In this document: positions 36,240-50,200 of the stretch, piece by piece
How positions within the stretch are numbered: the stretch's first letter is position 1
Layout of the letters: each line of letters opens with the position of its first letter
Assembly: GCA_025667525.1 (NCBI GenBank)
Contig: CM046882.1
Location: 547,906,630 to 547,970,629 of the forward strand
Direction of reading: 5' to 3'
Source: Glebionis coronaria
Taxonomy: Eukaryota > Streptophyta > Magnoliopsida > Asterales > Asteraceae
DNA: 64,000 nt
The notes under the pieces: model-generated
Database searches by the model: none
Told to the model about the DNA's origin: nothing
What the model saw: only the letters and a program-made list of their open reading frames with translations
Translations under genes and position numbers: made by a program

Positions 36240-38697
36240 TCCTCCCCTCCTTAAGGGAGCGACGTCCCGGCGCTCTCCGGTTCTTATACTCGCATTTCGT
36301 ACTACTAGAAAGATGAGGGTACTTCTTACAAAAGAGGTATTCACGTTCCAATGTGGACTTCGGTTCACGTCTCGGGTTCCATTACACCTTCACAATGAGT
36401 ATTATACCTTGCTTCAATCTCTTAACATCTTGATCCATGATCTCCACTTCAATTTTCCAAAATTCTTCCTACGGGTACCAACACATCTCTTACCACATAT
36501 TCTCGCGGTTAACAAGTGATTATGAATCTGCACCATTTCTTCCGTAGTCTCTCAGATCATCTCAAGTCCATTCAACTGACCTTTTTCCTACTTCATTCCA
36601 TCCAATTGGTGATCTACATTTTCATCAACATAATTCTACATATGCTACAACTTCAATGCTAACACGGTAATTGTCGTTGTACAAAGATACTACCAACGGC
36701 AAATGTCGATCTCAACTAATACTAAAATCAATCACACATGCTCGGAGCATGTCTTCCAACATTCGAATCGTCCTTTCACTTGGTCCATCAATTTCATAAA
36801 GATAATTATTTATAAAAGAAAATCGCACGGGTCGCACATAACCCCATCGAAAACGTTCTAAATATACCAGACGAAGTAATTAATACTAGTCGTACAAAAT
36901 CACCTTATCGCAATATTAGGTACATATAAACCTATTTCATTAAAAACGAATTCATCGATACGAAATCATCCGACGTATACATAACTCTCTCGAAAGCATC
37001 ACAATCCAATCAAACACAAAAGCCATAATAAAACACATACAACCACATTACGACATGTTTGCAACATAGCCAAACCATCCCAAGTCAATCAGTCCAATCA
37101 AGTTAACTCATGCTTGCTAATCAGCTATGCCTTGATAAAATAAGGATATTTGAGATGATTCTCGGATGAGTCCAGTCAAAAAGGAAATTGCAAGTTTAAG
37201 AAGGTTCACAGGCTTGCTAGCTATGGATGCATATCCGAAAAGAAATAAAAATACATACATATGTCATCGTAGGGTGCTCACACACGGATCCATACCCAAA
37301 AGATATTACAAGAACACCATCTCACTTTCGTCCCAAACGTGGTCAAAATCTCAATAAGCATCATCGTTCACCGTAAAAAAAATTACATGGCACGTGTTCT
37401 CCATGATTGGACGTCACCGGACAATGTCGTCTCAAGTTCTCACAACTTTCGACCATTCGACTAGATCACATACAATATAAACACATAAAAGACAAGGGTT
37501 TACCATAAAAACATCGACTATGTTTATCCATCGTTTAACCATCGATAATCAAGGATGGTTGAGTCAAGCAAAGAGGATTCCTCACTTAAATAAACGAAGA
37601 CGGCAATGGAATTGTCTTCCAACTACCGATGCATAGTTGGTAAACTTCAACAGTTTATTGCGTGTCGTTGACATATCAAAAGAACGAGAAAGGAAAATAA
37701 ATAAAGTACGATACATTTGACGTGGGTGAAGTCTTTGTCATTTCTCTCAGAGTTGTTCGAACTCGGCTTTCCTCTACTTCGGCAGTCTTCTATTTTTGTT
37801 TAAATTTCTTCTCAGTGTCGGTATGAACCCCTTTGGTATATCATCAACACTCTAGCGGTTCCGATAAACTTCGCATATTACACACAACACATAAAAACAC
37901 TTTACCAAAATTACTCGGTCACGGTGACTTACTAAGTAAACGCCAAACAAGAGGAAAAGATTTCAAGGAATACAAGAAAACTCAAAAATTTTCTTTTGGA
38001 ATCAAAGAAATTACGACTACTTTCAAAAATGATCCACCATTTTAAAAACGTTCTCATCCAAACGTTTATCAAAACACTACAAGTTTCAAGATGACCAATT
38101 TGTTTGACACGATAATGCCCTTCCTAAACTATGCATAATTAGCTAGATCATGCATACTTAAGGATCAAGCAACAACAACCAACAAAACAGGACTCTTCCT
38201 GAATTATGCATAGCATAATTGAGGATCGAGTGACAACACAAACATTATTATGACACACCAAATATGACTATGAAAGTTTTCGACCTAAACTTCAAAATAA
38301 TTAAATCGTTGGTCATGAAATTTGAAATGGGAAAATATTGCTACCATCGTTTTAAGAAACACATCAAACATTTTTCATCTACTTTGGAAACGTACTTTTG
38401 CTTTGCCTTTTTATGAGGAAAATAAATAAACAATTAAATAAATAAATCGACACCATTTACATTTGGTTCAACGAACCATTTGACACACTCATACATATTT
38501 TCAAAATAGACTATTCACAAAATAACGGTAAGGTGGTTCAAGATTAAAGATCATTGCAAGCACAACAAGTAATAAAATCAAAAATCAATGAGATCGAACG
38601 AGGTAATCGAGCAATATAATTGCCAACTAAAATTAACTACATCAGAAACGAAAATACTTCAAATATATGACAAAAGTCTCGGGATAACAACAACGAT

Positions 38698-38922
38698 CTA
38701 CGAATACATAGAGTAAAAAACAAATGGAATATCTACACAAGCGTCAAAAATAAAACAACGATCATAATTCCCATCGTCTCGAGTTGCACACACATTCCGC
38801 CAAGGGTATACGGGGAGAGGAGAAGGATCACCTGGTTGAATATAAACAATTTCACCAGGAAGATCGAGTTCTTTCACCTCTACAATTCGGTAAAGCGAAT
38901 TCGCCTCCTCGCTTTTGTTCAA
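38698..38922 (-). pseudogene. Unrecognised protein-like frame in unit 2
   Basis: This is the duplicate of 30438-30662. The near-start residues differ (ANSLYR against AKPLYR) and the rest is the same. No start codon or family was identified. Confidence 0.3.
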
Positions 38923-41583
38923 TTATAAATAAATAACCACTTTAATGAAGATTTATAGCATCATTCAAGCAAATACAGAATTTTAGGTTTCATTAACCGA
39001 AAGAAGAAAAGTTACGGCGTCCATGAACATGACAAAAATACACCGGGTGACATACCCTTATTATCATATAATCGTGAAGTAGCAATTCAAAATAAATAAT
39101 GGTCTCATGCCATTGACAATATTAAAACGAAAAATCACATGACTATCCAAGTTTAGATACAGACCCACAAAATCAAAGAAGGGATGTCGTACGATCGAAC
39201 CATCGTGACTCCAAATATTACGTCTTAAGAAAATAATACAAGTATGCGTGTGTTGGATAATCCATTTTAATTTTTCTTATTAATGTTACCATGTACCTTG
39301 TAAAAGCGAGCATTTACACATTTTTAATTTGTGTTACACCATTAAAGAATTTAACCCTTTCATTTTTCAACTTTACAAAGTCTTCATTTCTGGAAAAATT
39401 TCAATCTCTCGGCAATTATTAACATTAGTAGATGCGGTGACTCGGTTATCATAATCGACAATTCACTAGGTTTGAAAATCTCCATACTTGTGTCAAAATC
39501 TCGTTAATGTTCATATCTTAAGTACCAAAAACGTAAATAGTAAGAATTTTCAAAGTTTTACGTTATTATTATTACAACTTATCTTATTACGTATATACAA
39601 ATATCCATCATGACTCAAACTAGTCCAATTAACTCTTAAAATCAACCTTTGACTTTTTATTATACGTAAGTCTTCCTTAAAACTGATTTATTAAATCATA
39701 TTCACGCGATTCGACTCAAATGCTAAAGAAGTTTCACGTAGTATTATTTCGGATAAATTACTTATTTTAGTCGACACTTGAATCTCGATGATAATAATAA
39801 AATAATAAATAATTAAGATGCTTATTTCAATAATTCAAAGATATATAAAATTCAACTTTAATCATTAGCCCATTATCAAACGATTTTAAAATTAACACAT
39901 CTCGCAGTAGAGTAAAATGACGTTCCATCAACGTTTAATACTTCCTTTCAAGCGTTATAATTTCTCACTTAAAGTGTATCTTCTGATTTTGCCCCAATTT
40001 ATTTACTAGAACGAGTTATGAGTTCAAGTTTATACCAATGCATATAACCTGACCTTATGTTTAAAATAAAACCAGTTTTATAAAGCCTGTAGCTCCAAAA
40101 TACATGACCAATTCTTCTACTCATGTTTCATATTACAAAAATACGTCCATAGTTTAATGACCTAAAATTAATTCATATTAAATTCAAAGTTGCATATACT
40201 CAATAGTCATATCGTTAATTTTTATTAATAATCTCCTAGTTTTAAGTTTAAATTAGGCAAATTCTTAACAAATCCATCACTAGCTTCTAGTATCAAATTA
40301 TTAATATATGAAAACAAGGATTTTACGAGTAATATAAATTACTTATTATGATTTACCAGCCAAGGTTGAAGGAAAATAATTTCACCTTTTCTCTTTACTC
40401 TCTACACGACGTTTTTTACTTGTTACAAGACACGTCATACGTCATTTTTATCCAAAAGTTTCATTCACCATTCATTTAATATGTAAAACACTTTATGTTT
40501 AAATCATTCAATCAACAAAATTTAATGCTTATTTAACTCACACAAATGCCGGACCTCGTCATGTATAATATCGAATTCAAAATAATGAAACAACAAAAAC
40601 AAAATGAAATAAACGAAGCGAGAATACGTATGTCAACTAAGTGTTGTTATCGGCCTCGGATGAGTCTCGAAATCGTACACCAAAAAATTAACACAAACCA
40701 ACCAAATTTCAAGTTATCGCGATTGATCACAACGCTAGTCTATCCTTAAAACGCATATTTAAATTCAAGTAGGATGATAAAAACGATTAAATAGCGATAC
40801 GCCTCCATCACGTTTCATAATATACACACATGATTCGCCGCCACGATGTACGCATCGTTGATTATACTTCGTCTATGTTATAGTTATGTCAACCAATATA
40901 TCAAACCCATAAGGAATAAAGGAAATACAGTAATACGATAGTAATTTACGTTCCAAAAAGAAGATGTCCCAAAAATGGCACATCACAGTGCGATAACGAC
41001 AATCGAGATCGATCTAGTCAATATACAATATGTTATGAGGCGTTATTTACGTATCTAGAATATCAAACGAGGTTCACACTCAGATATTCGAACAATAAAT
41101 TAATTATCAAGATTGATAATTAGCGGTGAGGCCGAATTCTCAACAAAACCGCATTTTAAATGTACAATAATCACGCAAGGACCATTTCTTCGCGTGCAAT
41201 GCCTTTAAATACCATAGTATATACATACTTATACATACAATCATTCCTACATACACGTAGGATTACAACGCAGTGTTGCCATGTAATGCAATGTAGCCCG
41301 TTATGCCAAATACATGCAACATATAAGATAATCTTACAAGAATTTACAAATTACGATGATAAGTACTCACGTACACAACAATATATCTCAATATATATCA
41401 TAGTGTTTACTTACTAAATACTAGGGATTTCATATAAGTTTGAGGGATACATCTAAAATATAAAGCAATGCTAAAGAAATCTTACCGGAGCCATGCAGGA
41501 TAGTTGTGTGCTTGGACAATTTCTTACGACACAAAAAGTTATAGTTTAGGATTTTTCAAAATGACCTAGTTTTCTATAACTCA

Positions 41584-41598
41584 TGGCTCTGATTACCA
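41584..41598 (-). promoter_or_regulatory. PBS of array unit 2
   Basis: The minus strand reads TGGTAATCAGAGCCA, three bases inside LTR C, identical to the unit 1 site. Confidence 0.75.
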
Positions 41599-41601
41599 AT
41601 C

Positions 41602-44499
41602 TATAACACCCCCGACAAATGCTATGCGCAGCGGAACTACAACATTTGGGTGCTACGCAGTTATCATCACACATAAGTTATATTAAACGACTCAAAGAGA
41701 CGTAAAAGTTTAAACATAAATTTAACATTATTAAAAACATACAAGTCTACAGTTTTCCAAATCCCAAGATAATACAAAACAGAGTTTGCGTTTTGGTCCC
41801 CATTGAATCTCAACCCAAAAGTACATTTTCGTTCACATGACATAATATAAAATATTTAAGTTCTAAAAGGGAAGAAAAACAAAATAGACCGCCAAGCCAC
41901 AACAACTTCCATCCTCGCATGCTCCGCTGCTATCAATCTTGGTTACCTGAAACACATGCTCATTCAATAGCATTGAGCGAATCTATAGGTTTATCAAATC
42001 ATAAGTTGAACATAAGTATTAAAACCAATCATGATCATTCAATAGCATTGTCGTATACACAATCTATTATTCAAGAATATTATCTTTAGCAATAGCTAAT
42101 AATTGTGTTTAAACTCGTGACACTAATCCGTTAACTCAATCACCCGCGTACATTTACCGGCATGATTAAGATGAAACCAGTGCCCCTTCTAAAGGCATCA
42201 GTTGCAATTATACCTTATTTCTTATCACAAGTTATCCGTCCGTAGAGGGTACTCAACGTACTAGCTCTCGTCTCAGATAGGGTCGTCAACCCCATAGTAC
42301 TATCAATTGTATAAGCGGCTATCTCCAACCCACACAAGGGCAAGACAATAGTTAATAGTTCACGAATTTAGGGACTTTTGCAACAAGATACTCAACACAA
42401 TTCAAGGCAACATTCGGGTCCAACAATCATTCATGACTTATGTTCATTTTCATTTAAATTAGCATGTATCCCCCTCGCGGGTAAAAACATTTGAAATAAG
42501 TAAAAAGAGAGGCTATAGACTCACCTTAAGTAGTAGTGGTAGTATTAGTAACTACGGCGTAAACGAAATCGATCACCGATGATGAGGATGCCCCGGGAAA
42601 TCAAATACAACACCTAACGAATAAACACGTAATGAATCAACACATTCAAGTACCTTCAAGTACTGTATGTACATAATTAAGAACACTCAAGGTTCATATA
42701 AACTCACGCCAAAAATCCATACAAGTGATATTTACTAGACACGTCCAATTTTATACTTTGTTAGAACTATTGCGCATTTTACAATTCTGTCGGTACATAC
42801 CAAATGTACGGGCTGTTTTCCTATACTTAAACATCACCAAAAATTACGAGAAAATTTGTAAAAATCCTTTACAACCTGTATAAAGCCCATATTAAATTTC
42901 ATAAAAAGACCTCACTCCTAAGACCTACTGCTCGTCACATTACTAAACTCTAGATTTCGGACATTTGTACCTTCGCGTTGTAAAACCATTTTGACCTTCT
43001 TAACCAAAACCATTTACAAAAACGACACTTGATTATGAAAATAGACTCAAAATTCTAAGTTTATACCCTGAGAACAGCCTCCAATCATTTTTAAAACTCA
43101 ACTTATAGTCCCCGAGATTTGACCAAAAATCGAACATAATTTCGGATTATGTCGACTTTCATCTCCCGGTACACGGAAATTCAAACTAGCGTAACTTTTG
43201 ACTCGTTTGGAGTCAAAAGCTCTACCTTATACCAAAACGAAGCTAAAAAGAAGCTCTACAACAATATCCTATCATCTCAATACTTAGTCAACAGCCACTA
43301 TACGGAAAATGACCTTAAAGTTTCTGATCTAAAATGCCCCTTCTAAAATCATATCAAAACATCTTTTCGACCCATTTCAATCATTCCTATACCTCTAATA
43401 ACACCAAATAATCAACCTAAACAAATCCAAATACCCTAAATCACTTGTATGTTCAATCTCATTCAAAACCTATTTCATAAAACTAACACATAATCTAATT
43501 AAATATATATAAAATAACAATAACATGGATATAATCACATACCCATCATCAATCAAGATCAAATCAAAGAAACCAAACACCCCCCAATTGGGCCGTGGGT
43601 TTGCAGAAGCAAGAACACCAAAAAAAAAATCTTTTCCAAGCTTCCATGTTTCAAATGGAGGTTCCTAAACACATTTAAACACAAACCCACAAAATTAATT
43701 AGATCAAATCATGGTATTTTTCAAAATATTTCAAAAATTAGATCTAAAAAAAATGTTGTTGCATGTGTGATTTTATTAGTGGGATTCACTTATCTTGATG
43801 TTTTAAGGATGTGTCATTGCTTAGATTTCTCAAAAACAAATTTTTGATGGTGGATTTAGATGGTGGTGGGTTGGCCGTGAGGTAGAGAGGAAGGGAGGAG
43901 GAGAGAAAAATTTTTGAGTGTAAAAATGAGGTGTGTGTTTTATTTTTGCTTTATATATAGTGGTGGTGGGGTTGAAAGTGTAATATTAATCTTATTTTGG
44001 CCTTTGTTGCAAAACAAGTTTTAAAGAGCGGGAATGAGTTGGTTAGTCGGTTTTGAAAATTTACGGGAGTCGGTTTTCGTCCCGGCTACCTCAAAATACT
44101 TTTATATGGTTCAAACGCACACAAAACGAATATACATATGGTTCCGACTCGACTTAACACGTAATAAAAATAAAAATCTCGAAAAACTCAAATATCGATC
44201 AATCGATAATAAAATGTAAGTTTTGGGCATCCGTCGGTATCGTAGTCGTTATCGGTTCTTCTTAAATCATCAAACGTTAAATTACGACCGTAAACGTTGG
44301 TTTCAACTTAAACCGTCAAATATATAGCAAACGAAATTTCTTAACAATTTCAAAAATATTCATAAAATAGGATTAAATAAATGACGTTGGGCTCGGGGTA
44401 TCACATCCTCAAGTGAGTCGCAACTTAAGAGGGATGCTCATACTGAACAGCTCTTGAGACAATAGCTTAGCATCATATGGCACATTCACGGGTATCACA
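41602..44499 (-). repeat. Gypsy array LTR C
   Basis: This 2898-bp LTR, at the upper end, closes the array next to GTTTG and the resumed copia integrase. Confidence 0.88.
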
Positions 44500-44504
44500 G
44501 TTTG

Positions 44505-45790
44505 CATTTTAAATATGGTTCCCACAAAGAAGGTCGATAAGACACCATATGAACTATGTCATGGCAAGAAGCCATATTTGTCTTATTTAAAGATCTGGGG
44601 TTGCGAGGCGCATGTGAAACGTGACTTGGGTGACAAACTCCAACAACGATCTGTGAAATGTATATTTGTAGGATACCCTAAAGAAACTATGGATTACTAC
44701 TTTTATTATCCACCTGAGAACAAAGTGATTGTTGCTAGGTATGGAGACTTCAGTAGGAGAAATTATGATCTTGAAGAGAGTCATATAGATACATTACCTT
44801 TTGAAAACACTAGCGATGTAATTCATGTAGAACCAGAAAGTCTGGTGGTTCCACCAGAATTAGTTCCTCTGCGTAGATCTGCAAGGATTAAAAATGCAAA
44901 TAGCAATATATGTCTTAACATAGAGGATGATGATGAAGTAGGGGATTTTGGTGAACCTGCTAATTATAAATCTGCCATACTTGATCCTGAAAAGGAAAAG
45001 TGGATGGTTGCTATGGATGAGGAAATGAAATCCATGAAAAGTTAATGATGTTTGGATTCTTGTAGATCCACCACCAAATGCTAAAGTGGTGAAACATAAG
45101 TGGATATACAAGAAGAAAACCGACATGGATGGAAAAGTACAATCCTATAAAGCTCGTTTAGTACCTAAAGGTTTTACTCAAACTTTTGGCATAGACTACG
45201 AAGAGACATTTTCTCCTGTAGCAAACTTAAGAGCTATTAGGATTCTCATAGCTATAGCAGCATACTATGACTATGAGATATGGAAAATGGATGTTAAAAA
45301 CTGCCTTCTTGAACGGTCGCTTAGATGAAGACATCTATATGCAGCAACCAGAAGGGTATGTTGATCTTGAGAATCCAGAACACGTATGTAAATGTCAAAG
45401 ATCCATTTATGGTTTGAAGCAAGCATCACATCAATGAAATAAATGATTTGATGAAGAAATCAAAAAGTTTGGATTTATTCAAAATCGTGATGAGCCATGT
45501 GTATATCACAAAGCTAGTGGGATTGATGTAGTATTTATAGTCCTATATGTTGATGACATAGTAATCATGGGAAGTAACATTCCAAGACTTAAAGATGTTA
45601 AGGATTTAGGAGAAGCTGCATACATTTTGGGAATTAAGATCTATCGGGATTTAGGAGAAGCTGCATACATTCTGAGAATTAAGATCTATTGAGATAGGAA
45701 AAGATGGTTAATTGGTCTAAGTCAAGATGCTTATATAGATAAGATATTGAAGAAGTATAACATGTATAATTCCAAGAAAAGTTTTCAACC
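44505..45790 (+). pseudogene. Copia integrase C-terminus and reverse transcriptase, broken
   Basis: This continues the copia pol interrupted at 20958. Integrase C-terminal motifs come first (KTPYELCHGKKP, LKIWGCEAHVK, KCIFVGYPKET). The frame shifts near 45040. RT motifs follow: HKWIYKKK, ARLVPKGFTQ, DYEETFSPVA. A second shift near 45300 disrupts the first catalytic-Asp region, after which the frame continues as FLNG and MQQPEGY. Stops at 45435-45437 and 45444-45446 follow. The YVDD catalytic box is at 45546-45557. A 45-bp in-frame tandem duplication covers 45602-45691. The sequence stops at 45790, where a second gypsy LTR begins. It is dead. Confidence 0.9.
45602..45691 (+). repeat. 45-bp tandem duplication in copia RT
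   Basis: Two adjacent copies begin GGATTTAGGAGAAGCTGCAT, with three base differences by eye. Each is 15 codons long, so the frame is kept. Confidence 0.93.
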
Positions 45791-47292
45791 TCTAACACCC
45801 CACCAAATGCTATGCGCAGCGGAACTACAACATTTGGGTGCTAGGCAGTTATCATCGCACACAAGATATATCAAACGACTCCAAAGAGACGTAAAAGTTT
45901 TAACTTAAATTACGAATTGTTAAAAACGTACATGTCTACGGTTTTCCAAACCCAAATGATACAACACAGAGTTAGCGTTTCGGTCCCCATGAATCTCAAC
46001 CCCAAAAGATACAGTTTTCACAACAACATGACATAAAGTTTAAACTATTCAAGTAAGAATGGGTGGAAAAACAAGTAGACGCCAAGCCACACACAACTCC
46101 CATCCAATGCATGCTCCATGCTACACTTCATCGGTTACCTGAAACACATGCTAAATTTGGTCAACAAATAATGTTGAGTGGAATTCATAGGTTTTACAAT
46201 CTCATTTTGAACATATGTGTTATAAAAATCATTCACGATCATTCATAGACTTGTCGATCAAACAATCTATTTTCAAGGTTATGACAATTGTGTTTAAGCT
46301 CATGACACTAATCCGTTAACTCAATCACCCGCGTAATAATTACCGGCGTGATTCAGATGAAACCAGTACCCCTTCTAAAGGCATCAGTTGCAATTATACC
46401 TTATCTCTTATCACAAGTTATCCGTCCGCAGGGGGTACTCAACGCAGTAGCCCTCATCTCGGATAGGGTCGTCAACCCCATAGTACTACCAATTGTATAA
46501 GCGGCTATTTTCAATCCACGCTAGGATTAAACAATAGTTAATAGTTCATGAAATTAGGGCCTTTTGCAACTAGGTACTCAACACAATTTCTAAGGCAACA
46601 TTCAAGTCCAACAATCATTCATGACATATGTTCATTTTGGAAAACTAGCATGCATTTCCCTCGCGGGTAAAACAATTTAAAACAATAGTAAGCGAGGCTA
46701 TAAATTCACACCTTATATATAAAGTAGTCGACGATTCGAGTGACGATCACTGACGATGATGAGGATGCCCGGGTAAATCAACACCTATCAAACCAATAAC
46801 GCGTAATGAGTTATCTCATTTATAAACCTTAGGTACTGTATATAATACATACATATTAGTCAATTGTGATAATTACAACTCACACCAAAACCAAACAAAT
46901 AAGTGTTACTCGTTTTATACCATTCATCCGTGTTATTAACGTTATTACTCTTTTCACATTTTTTCGCCGATACTTACCAAAAGTATGGGCTGTTTTACTA
47001 GACTTAACTCTTTTAATAAAATTTGGGAAAATTCTCAAAAATACCTTAAGTACTGTAGAAAACAAATTTTTAATCCCATTAAAAGTTTTCGCTTTTTCGA
47101 CCGTTACTCAATACTTTACCAAACCTAGGTTTTTCGGACTGAATTTGCACTTTGACCAAGTCGGACTCATTTGACCCATTTAAAATATTCCATTGACCCA
47201 TTTGACACCTAAGTCTAATAATAGACTCACATATGCAGGTTTGAGACCAAAAATCAACCTTTAACCATTTACCAAACTATATCTATGGTCCC
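45791..47292 (-). repeat. Chromovirus 3' LTR, distal piece
   Basis: It starts TCTAACACCCCACC and runs collinear with LTR A (ATGCTATGCGCAGCGG, then TGGTTACCTGAAACACATGC-like words). It ends at the GTCCC target site (47288-47292). Confidence 0.85.
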
Positions 47293-50200
47293 TGATGAGA
47301 CTGCTTTTATACATGGTCTCATCGTCCAAAACGGCCTTTAATTGCATAAAATATCATCAAATATATGCTCGTGTTTGTTACTTGTGTATTTTTAGGTACG
47401 GATATTGTGGAATTGGCAAAAGAACACAAGAATCAATCAAAAACGAACACGGGAAACAAAGTCGCACAATGAACCGGGCCCAAGTTTGGATTTTGCAAAA
47501 TGACCCTTGAAGAATTGAAGATTGGCAAAAATGGTCCCTCATCTTTGAAGAACTTGTCACATTTGACCCTCAAAATGTCAATTGTACAAGTATAATCCTT
47601 TATATTTGAAGATATTACAAGACCAGTCCATTAAGTTTGAAGAATATACTAAAGGAACCCTTGTTAAAAGTTTTTGAAGAAGTTGTGCCAAATTTGACAA
47701 GTGCCCAAAAGTTGATAAGTGTTATTTGGGCACTGATGGGATTAAATACAGAGTGGAAAGAAGTGAATAGCTTGGGGGCCAAATCTGCCAAACCAACAAA
47801 CCCTTCCCACCCACTCAGGTCGTGACACCTCAGCAAAACCCACCCACCAACCCATAACCCGACCCTACCCAATCCCATTTAACCCGGTTTATATTTTTAA
47901 ACAGGGTCAAACTTAAGTCAAATCCCCCACTTACTTCCCCCTTCCCTCCTAAACACGAATTTAAAAACATAATTAACCCAATTTGGATTAAACCTGGCTA
48001 ATTAACCCTAGAACCCTAACACCCCACCCAGATTAATTACACCCCAAATCAAGGGGTTATCCCTCAATTTGCTCCAGATCTTTAATTAAACATCCCCTCA
48101 CTAAAACCCACCTCACCCAACAAGGCCACATGGCCTGTGGACCCCTCCCCAAGCCTCCCCTGCAACGTCTTTTTCACCCAAAACCCTAAAACCGACAAGA
48201 TTGATGGTTTGATGTCTCTACTTGGTCCCCAAGGCTCATCCAACGTCCCAAATCCATTCAAACATCACTGGCATCACATGTATCACCTTTTGACCAGAAT
48301 TCGTCAAAGAAGACAAGGGCTTTTTAGGAAATTCCAAGATTAGGGTTTCAGCATTTTATTATTTTATTATTAGTTCTAGAATAGTCCATTTAGCAGTATA
48401 AAAAGGAGATGAGCCTGTTCATTCTCCTTTGTTCCAGTTTTAGCATCAAAAACTTGTAATTCCTTTTTTAAGAAATAAAGTTGGTATTTGTGAGAAAACA
48501 ATTTAATTCCTTTTGTGTTTTTAAAAAGTTGGTGTTGTGAATGATAGCTAATTCTGAGTTCCATATTTGATTTTCAATAAACACTTGGTGTTTATTTTTC
48601 ATTTTCAAAAGTTTTTAAAAAATATTTTAATTCCAGAAAATGAGGTTTGGAAAGTGAAAGTGGACCAAAGCTTTCAATTTTCTGAGATTAAGAGTTTTTA
48701 AAACGTGTTTGAAAAGGTTTGGAAGTTTTTGGAAAAGTTTTTAAGGAAGAAAAAAGAAAACAGTTATACATATTGTGCTTGTATTTGCTTTTCTTTTGAT
48801 TTTTCTTTGGCAGGTTTAAGAGTTTGTTGCTGTTAAAGGTTCAGCACCAACCCCAGTTGGTAGGAGGTGGATTTACATCCACAAAGAACCCTGGATGTAG
48901 GGTTCTTGGGTAAGAAAGATTTCCCTTTTTCAAATTTTCAGAAAAAAGTGATTTGATGAGATTTGTTGAATTGCATGCTAAGTGTGTGAATCTGGTTTGT
49001 ATTGTGTTTAAATGTTATGTCATACATGTTTTTAGCTTTTGAAATCAGTTTGTTTATGTTTAAAAGGGTGTTGCTTTGAAAAAAGTTGTATTTAAGTTTT
49101 TAAGGGTGTGTTTGGATCTGCTTTTTATGCTGAAAAGTTGCAAGATTTAGAGTATGAAAACGTTTTAGAATGCTTCACTAGGGTTAAACTAGGTTGTGTG
49201 TTGTTAGTTTAGCAGTTTGGAACAAGTTTTGGAGCATGTTGTGTGTTAAAAGTTAAAAAGATAGCAAAAAGTCAGCAAACTGCCTTGTATGCCTGTTTTT
49301 TGTTGAAATTCATGCTTGAATCTTGAAAGCTGTTAAGTGTTGGGGATATATAGGGTTGTGATTTGTTTTTATGCTAGTTAGTGAGTTGGTGTGCCAAATT
49401 TGGGACTTGGAAACTAAGTTTTGTGCATCTAGATTGTCAAGAACACCACCAGACCTGCACCTAGGACCTCAGCAACCTCAGTTGGTTTTGTGTGTGCTAA
49501 TTTTGTGTGCAAGGTGTGTATTTTTTGCTTATTGTGACTCCCTACACTCAGAAAGAGTGTAGGGGTGCCTTGTCATCCAAAAACAAATCCACCAAGTATC
49601 AAATCCAAGCCCTCTTGGAGGTCTTCACCACCTGTGAAGAAAACACAAAGAACAAGCATAAACTGCTTGTGTTCTTCATTGAGACTATCACGTTTTGCTC
49701 TAATCTTGGTTAAAAAGGTGAATTGGACTTGAGTTGTAAGCTAGCTAGTATAACAGTTTGAGTTGGAAAAGTAAAAAAATAAAAAAAAGGGAAATTTTAT
49801 AAAAAGTTCACCCGCAACGGGCTCGAACACGCGACCTGCAGCTCAGGAGTAACGTGTTCTACCATTGATCTAGATGACTTTTTACGTCATTGTTTGGTTT
49901 CATTAGTTATTTAACCCAATTTCCCTTTCTAGCTTAATAAATAAGCAGTAGCTTATTTTCATCTTTTCAGCTTATTTATTAAGCTTATTGGGCTTAACTC
50001 ATTTTTCAAAGGTTTTAATCAGTAATCTAGACTTTTCTGTTTTAAAGTTTTATTTTTTCCATTATTTAATTAATTTTTAGGATTATTTTTAGTTTTATAT
50101 TTAGAAAGTCTATTAAAAATATTAAACATTAATTAAAAAAATACAAAAAAATAGTTTTTAGGTTTTAATTTGTATTTTTGAGGTTTACATATCAAAAAGT

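Larger units (their letters stand above)
36240..41601 (-). other. Internal unit 2 of the gypsy array
   Basis: This is 5362 bp, the same length to within one base as unit 1 without its insert. It contains a purine tract (36240-36258), a degraded integrase tail (about 36259-36855), the empty CATCG site (37529-37533) and the unrecognised frame at 38698-38922. The PBS is at 41584-41598. Confidence 0.8.
20959..44499 (-). mobile_element. Tandem gypsy derivative: LTR-internal-LTR-internal-LTR
   Basis: Three LTRs of about 2.9 kb (20959-23862, 33341-36239, 41602-44499) alternate with two near-identical internal units of 5.36 kb. The first unit is enlarged by a nested 4.1-kb element. Each unit has a tRNA-Met PBS beside its upper LTR and a purine tract beside its lower LTR, so the whole array reads on the minus strand. 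The flanks GATTG (20954-20958) and GTTTG (44500-44504) look like a 5-bp target duplication with one mismatch. The copia integrase continues on either side. The units encode no gag or pol apart from a degraded integrase tail, so mobility must have depended on a related autonomous chromovirus. Confidence 0.88.

Noticed and set aside
47293..47330. CTGATGAGAC with GTCTCATCG at the LTR start as a possible hammerhead
   Set aside because: The two halves simply form an 8-bp inverted repeat at the LTR end. The GAAA core and cleavage triplet are not placed correctly.
47137..48343. Short plus- and minus-strand frames in the giant LTR (also 57116-57844)
   Set aside because: They are repeated because the LTR is repeated. 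None has a recognisable domain.
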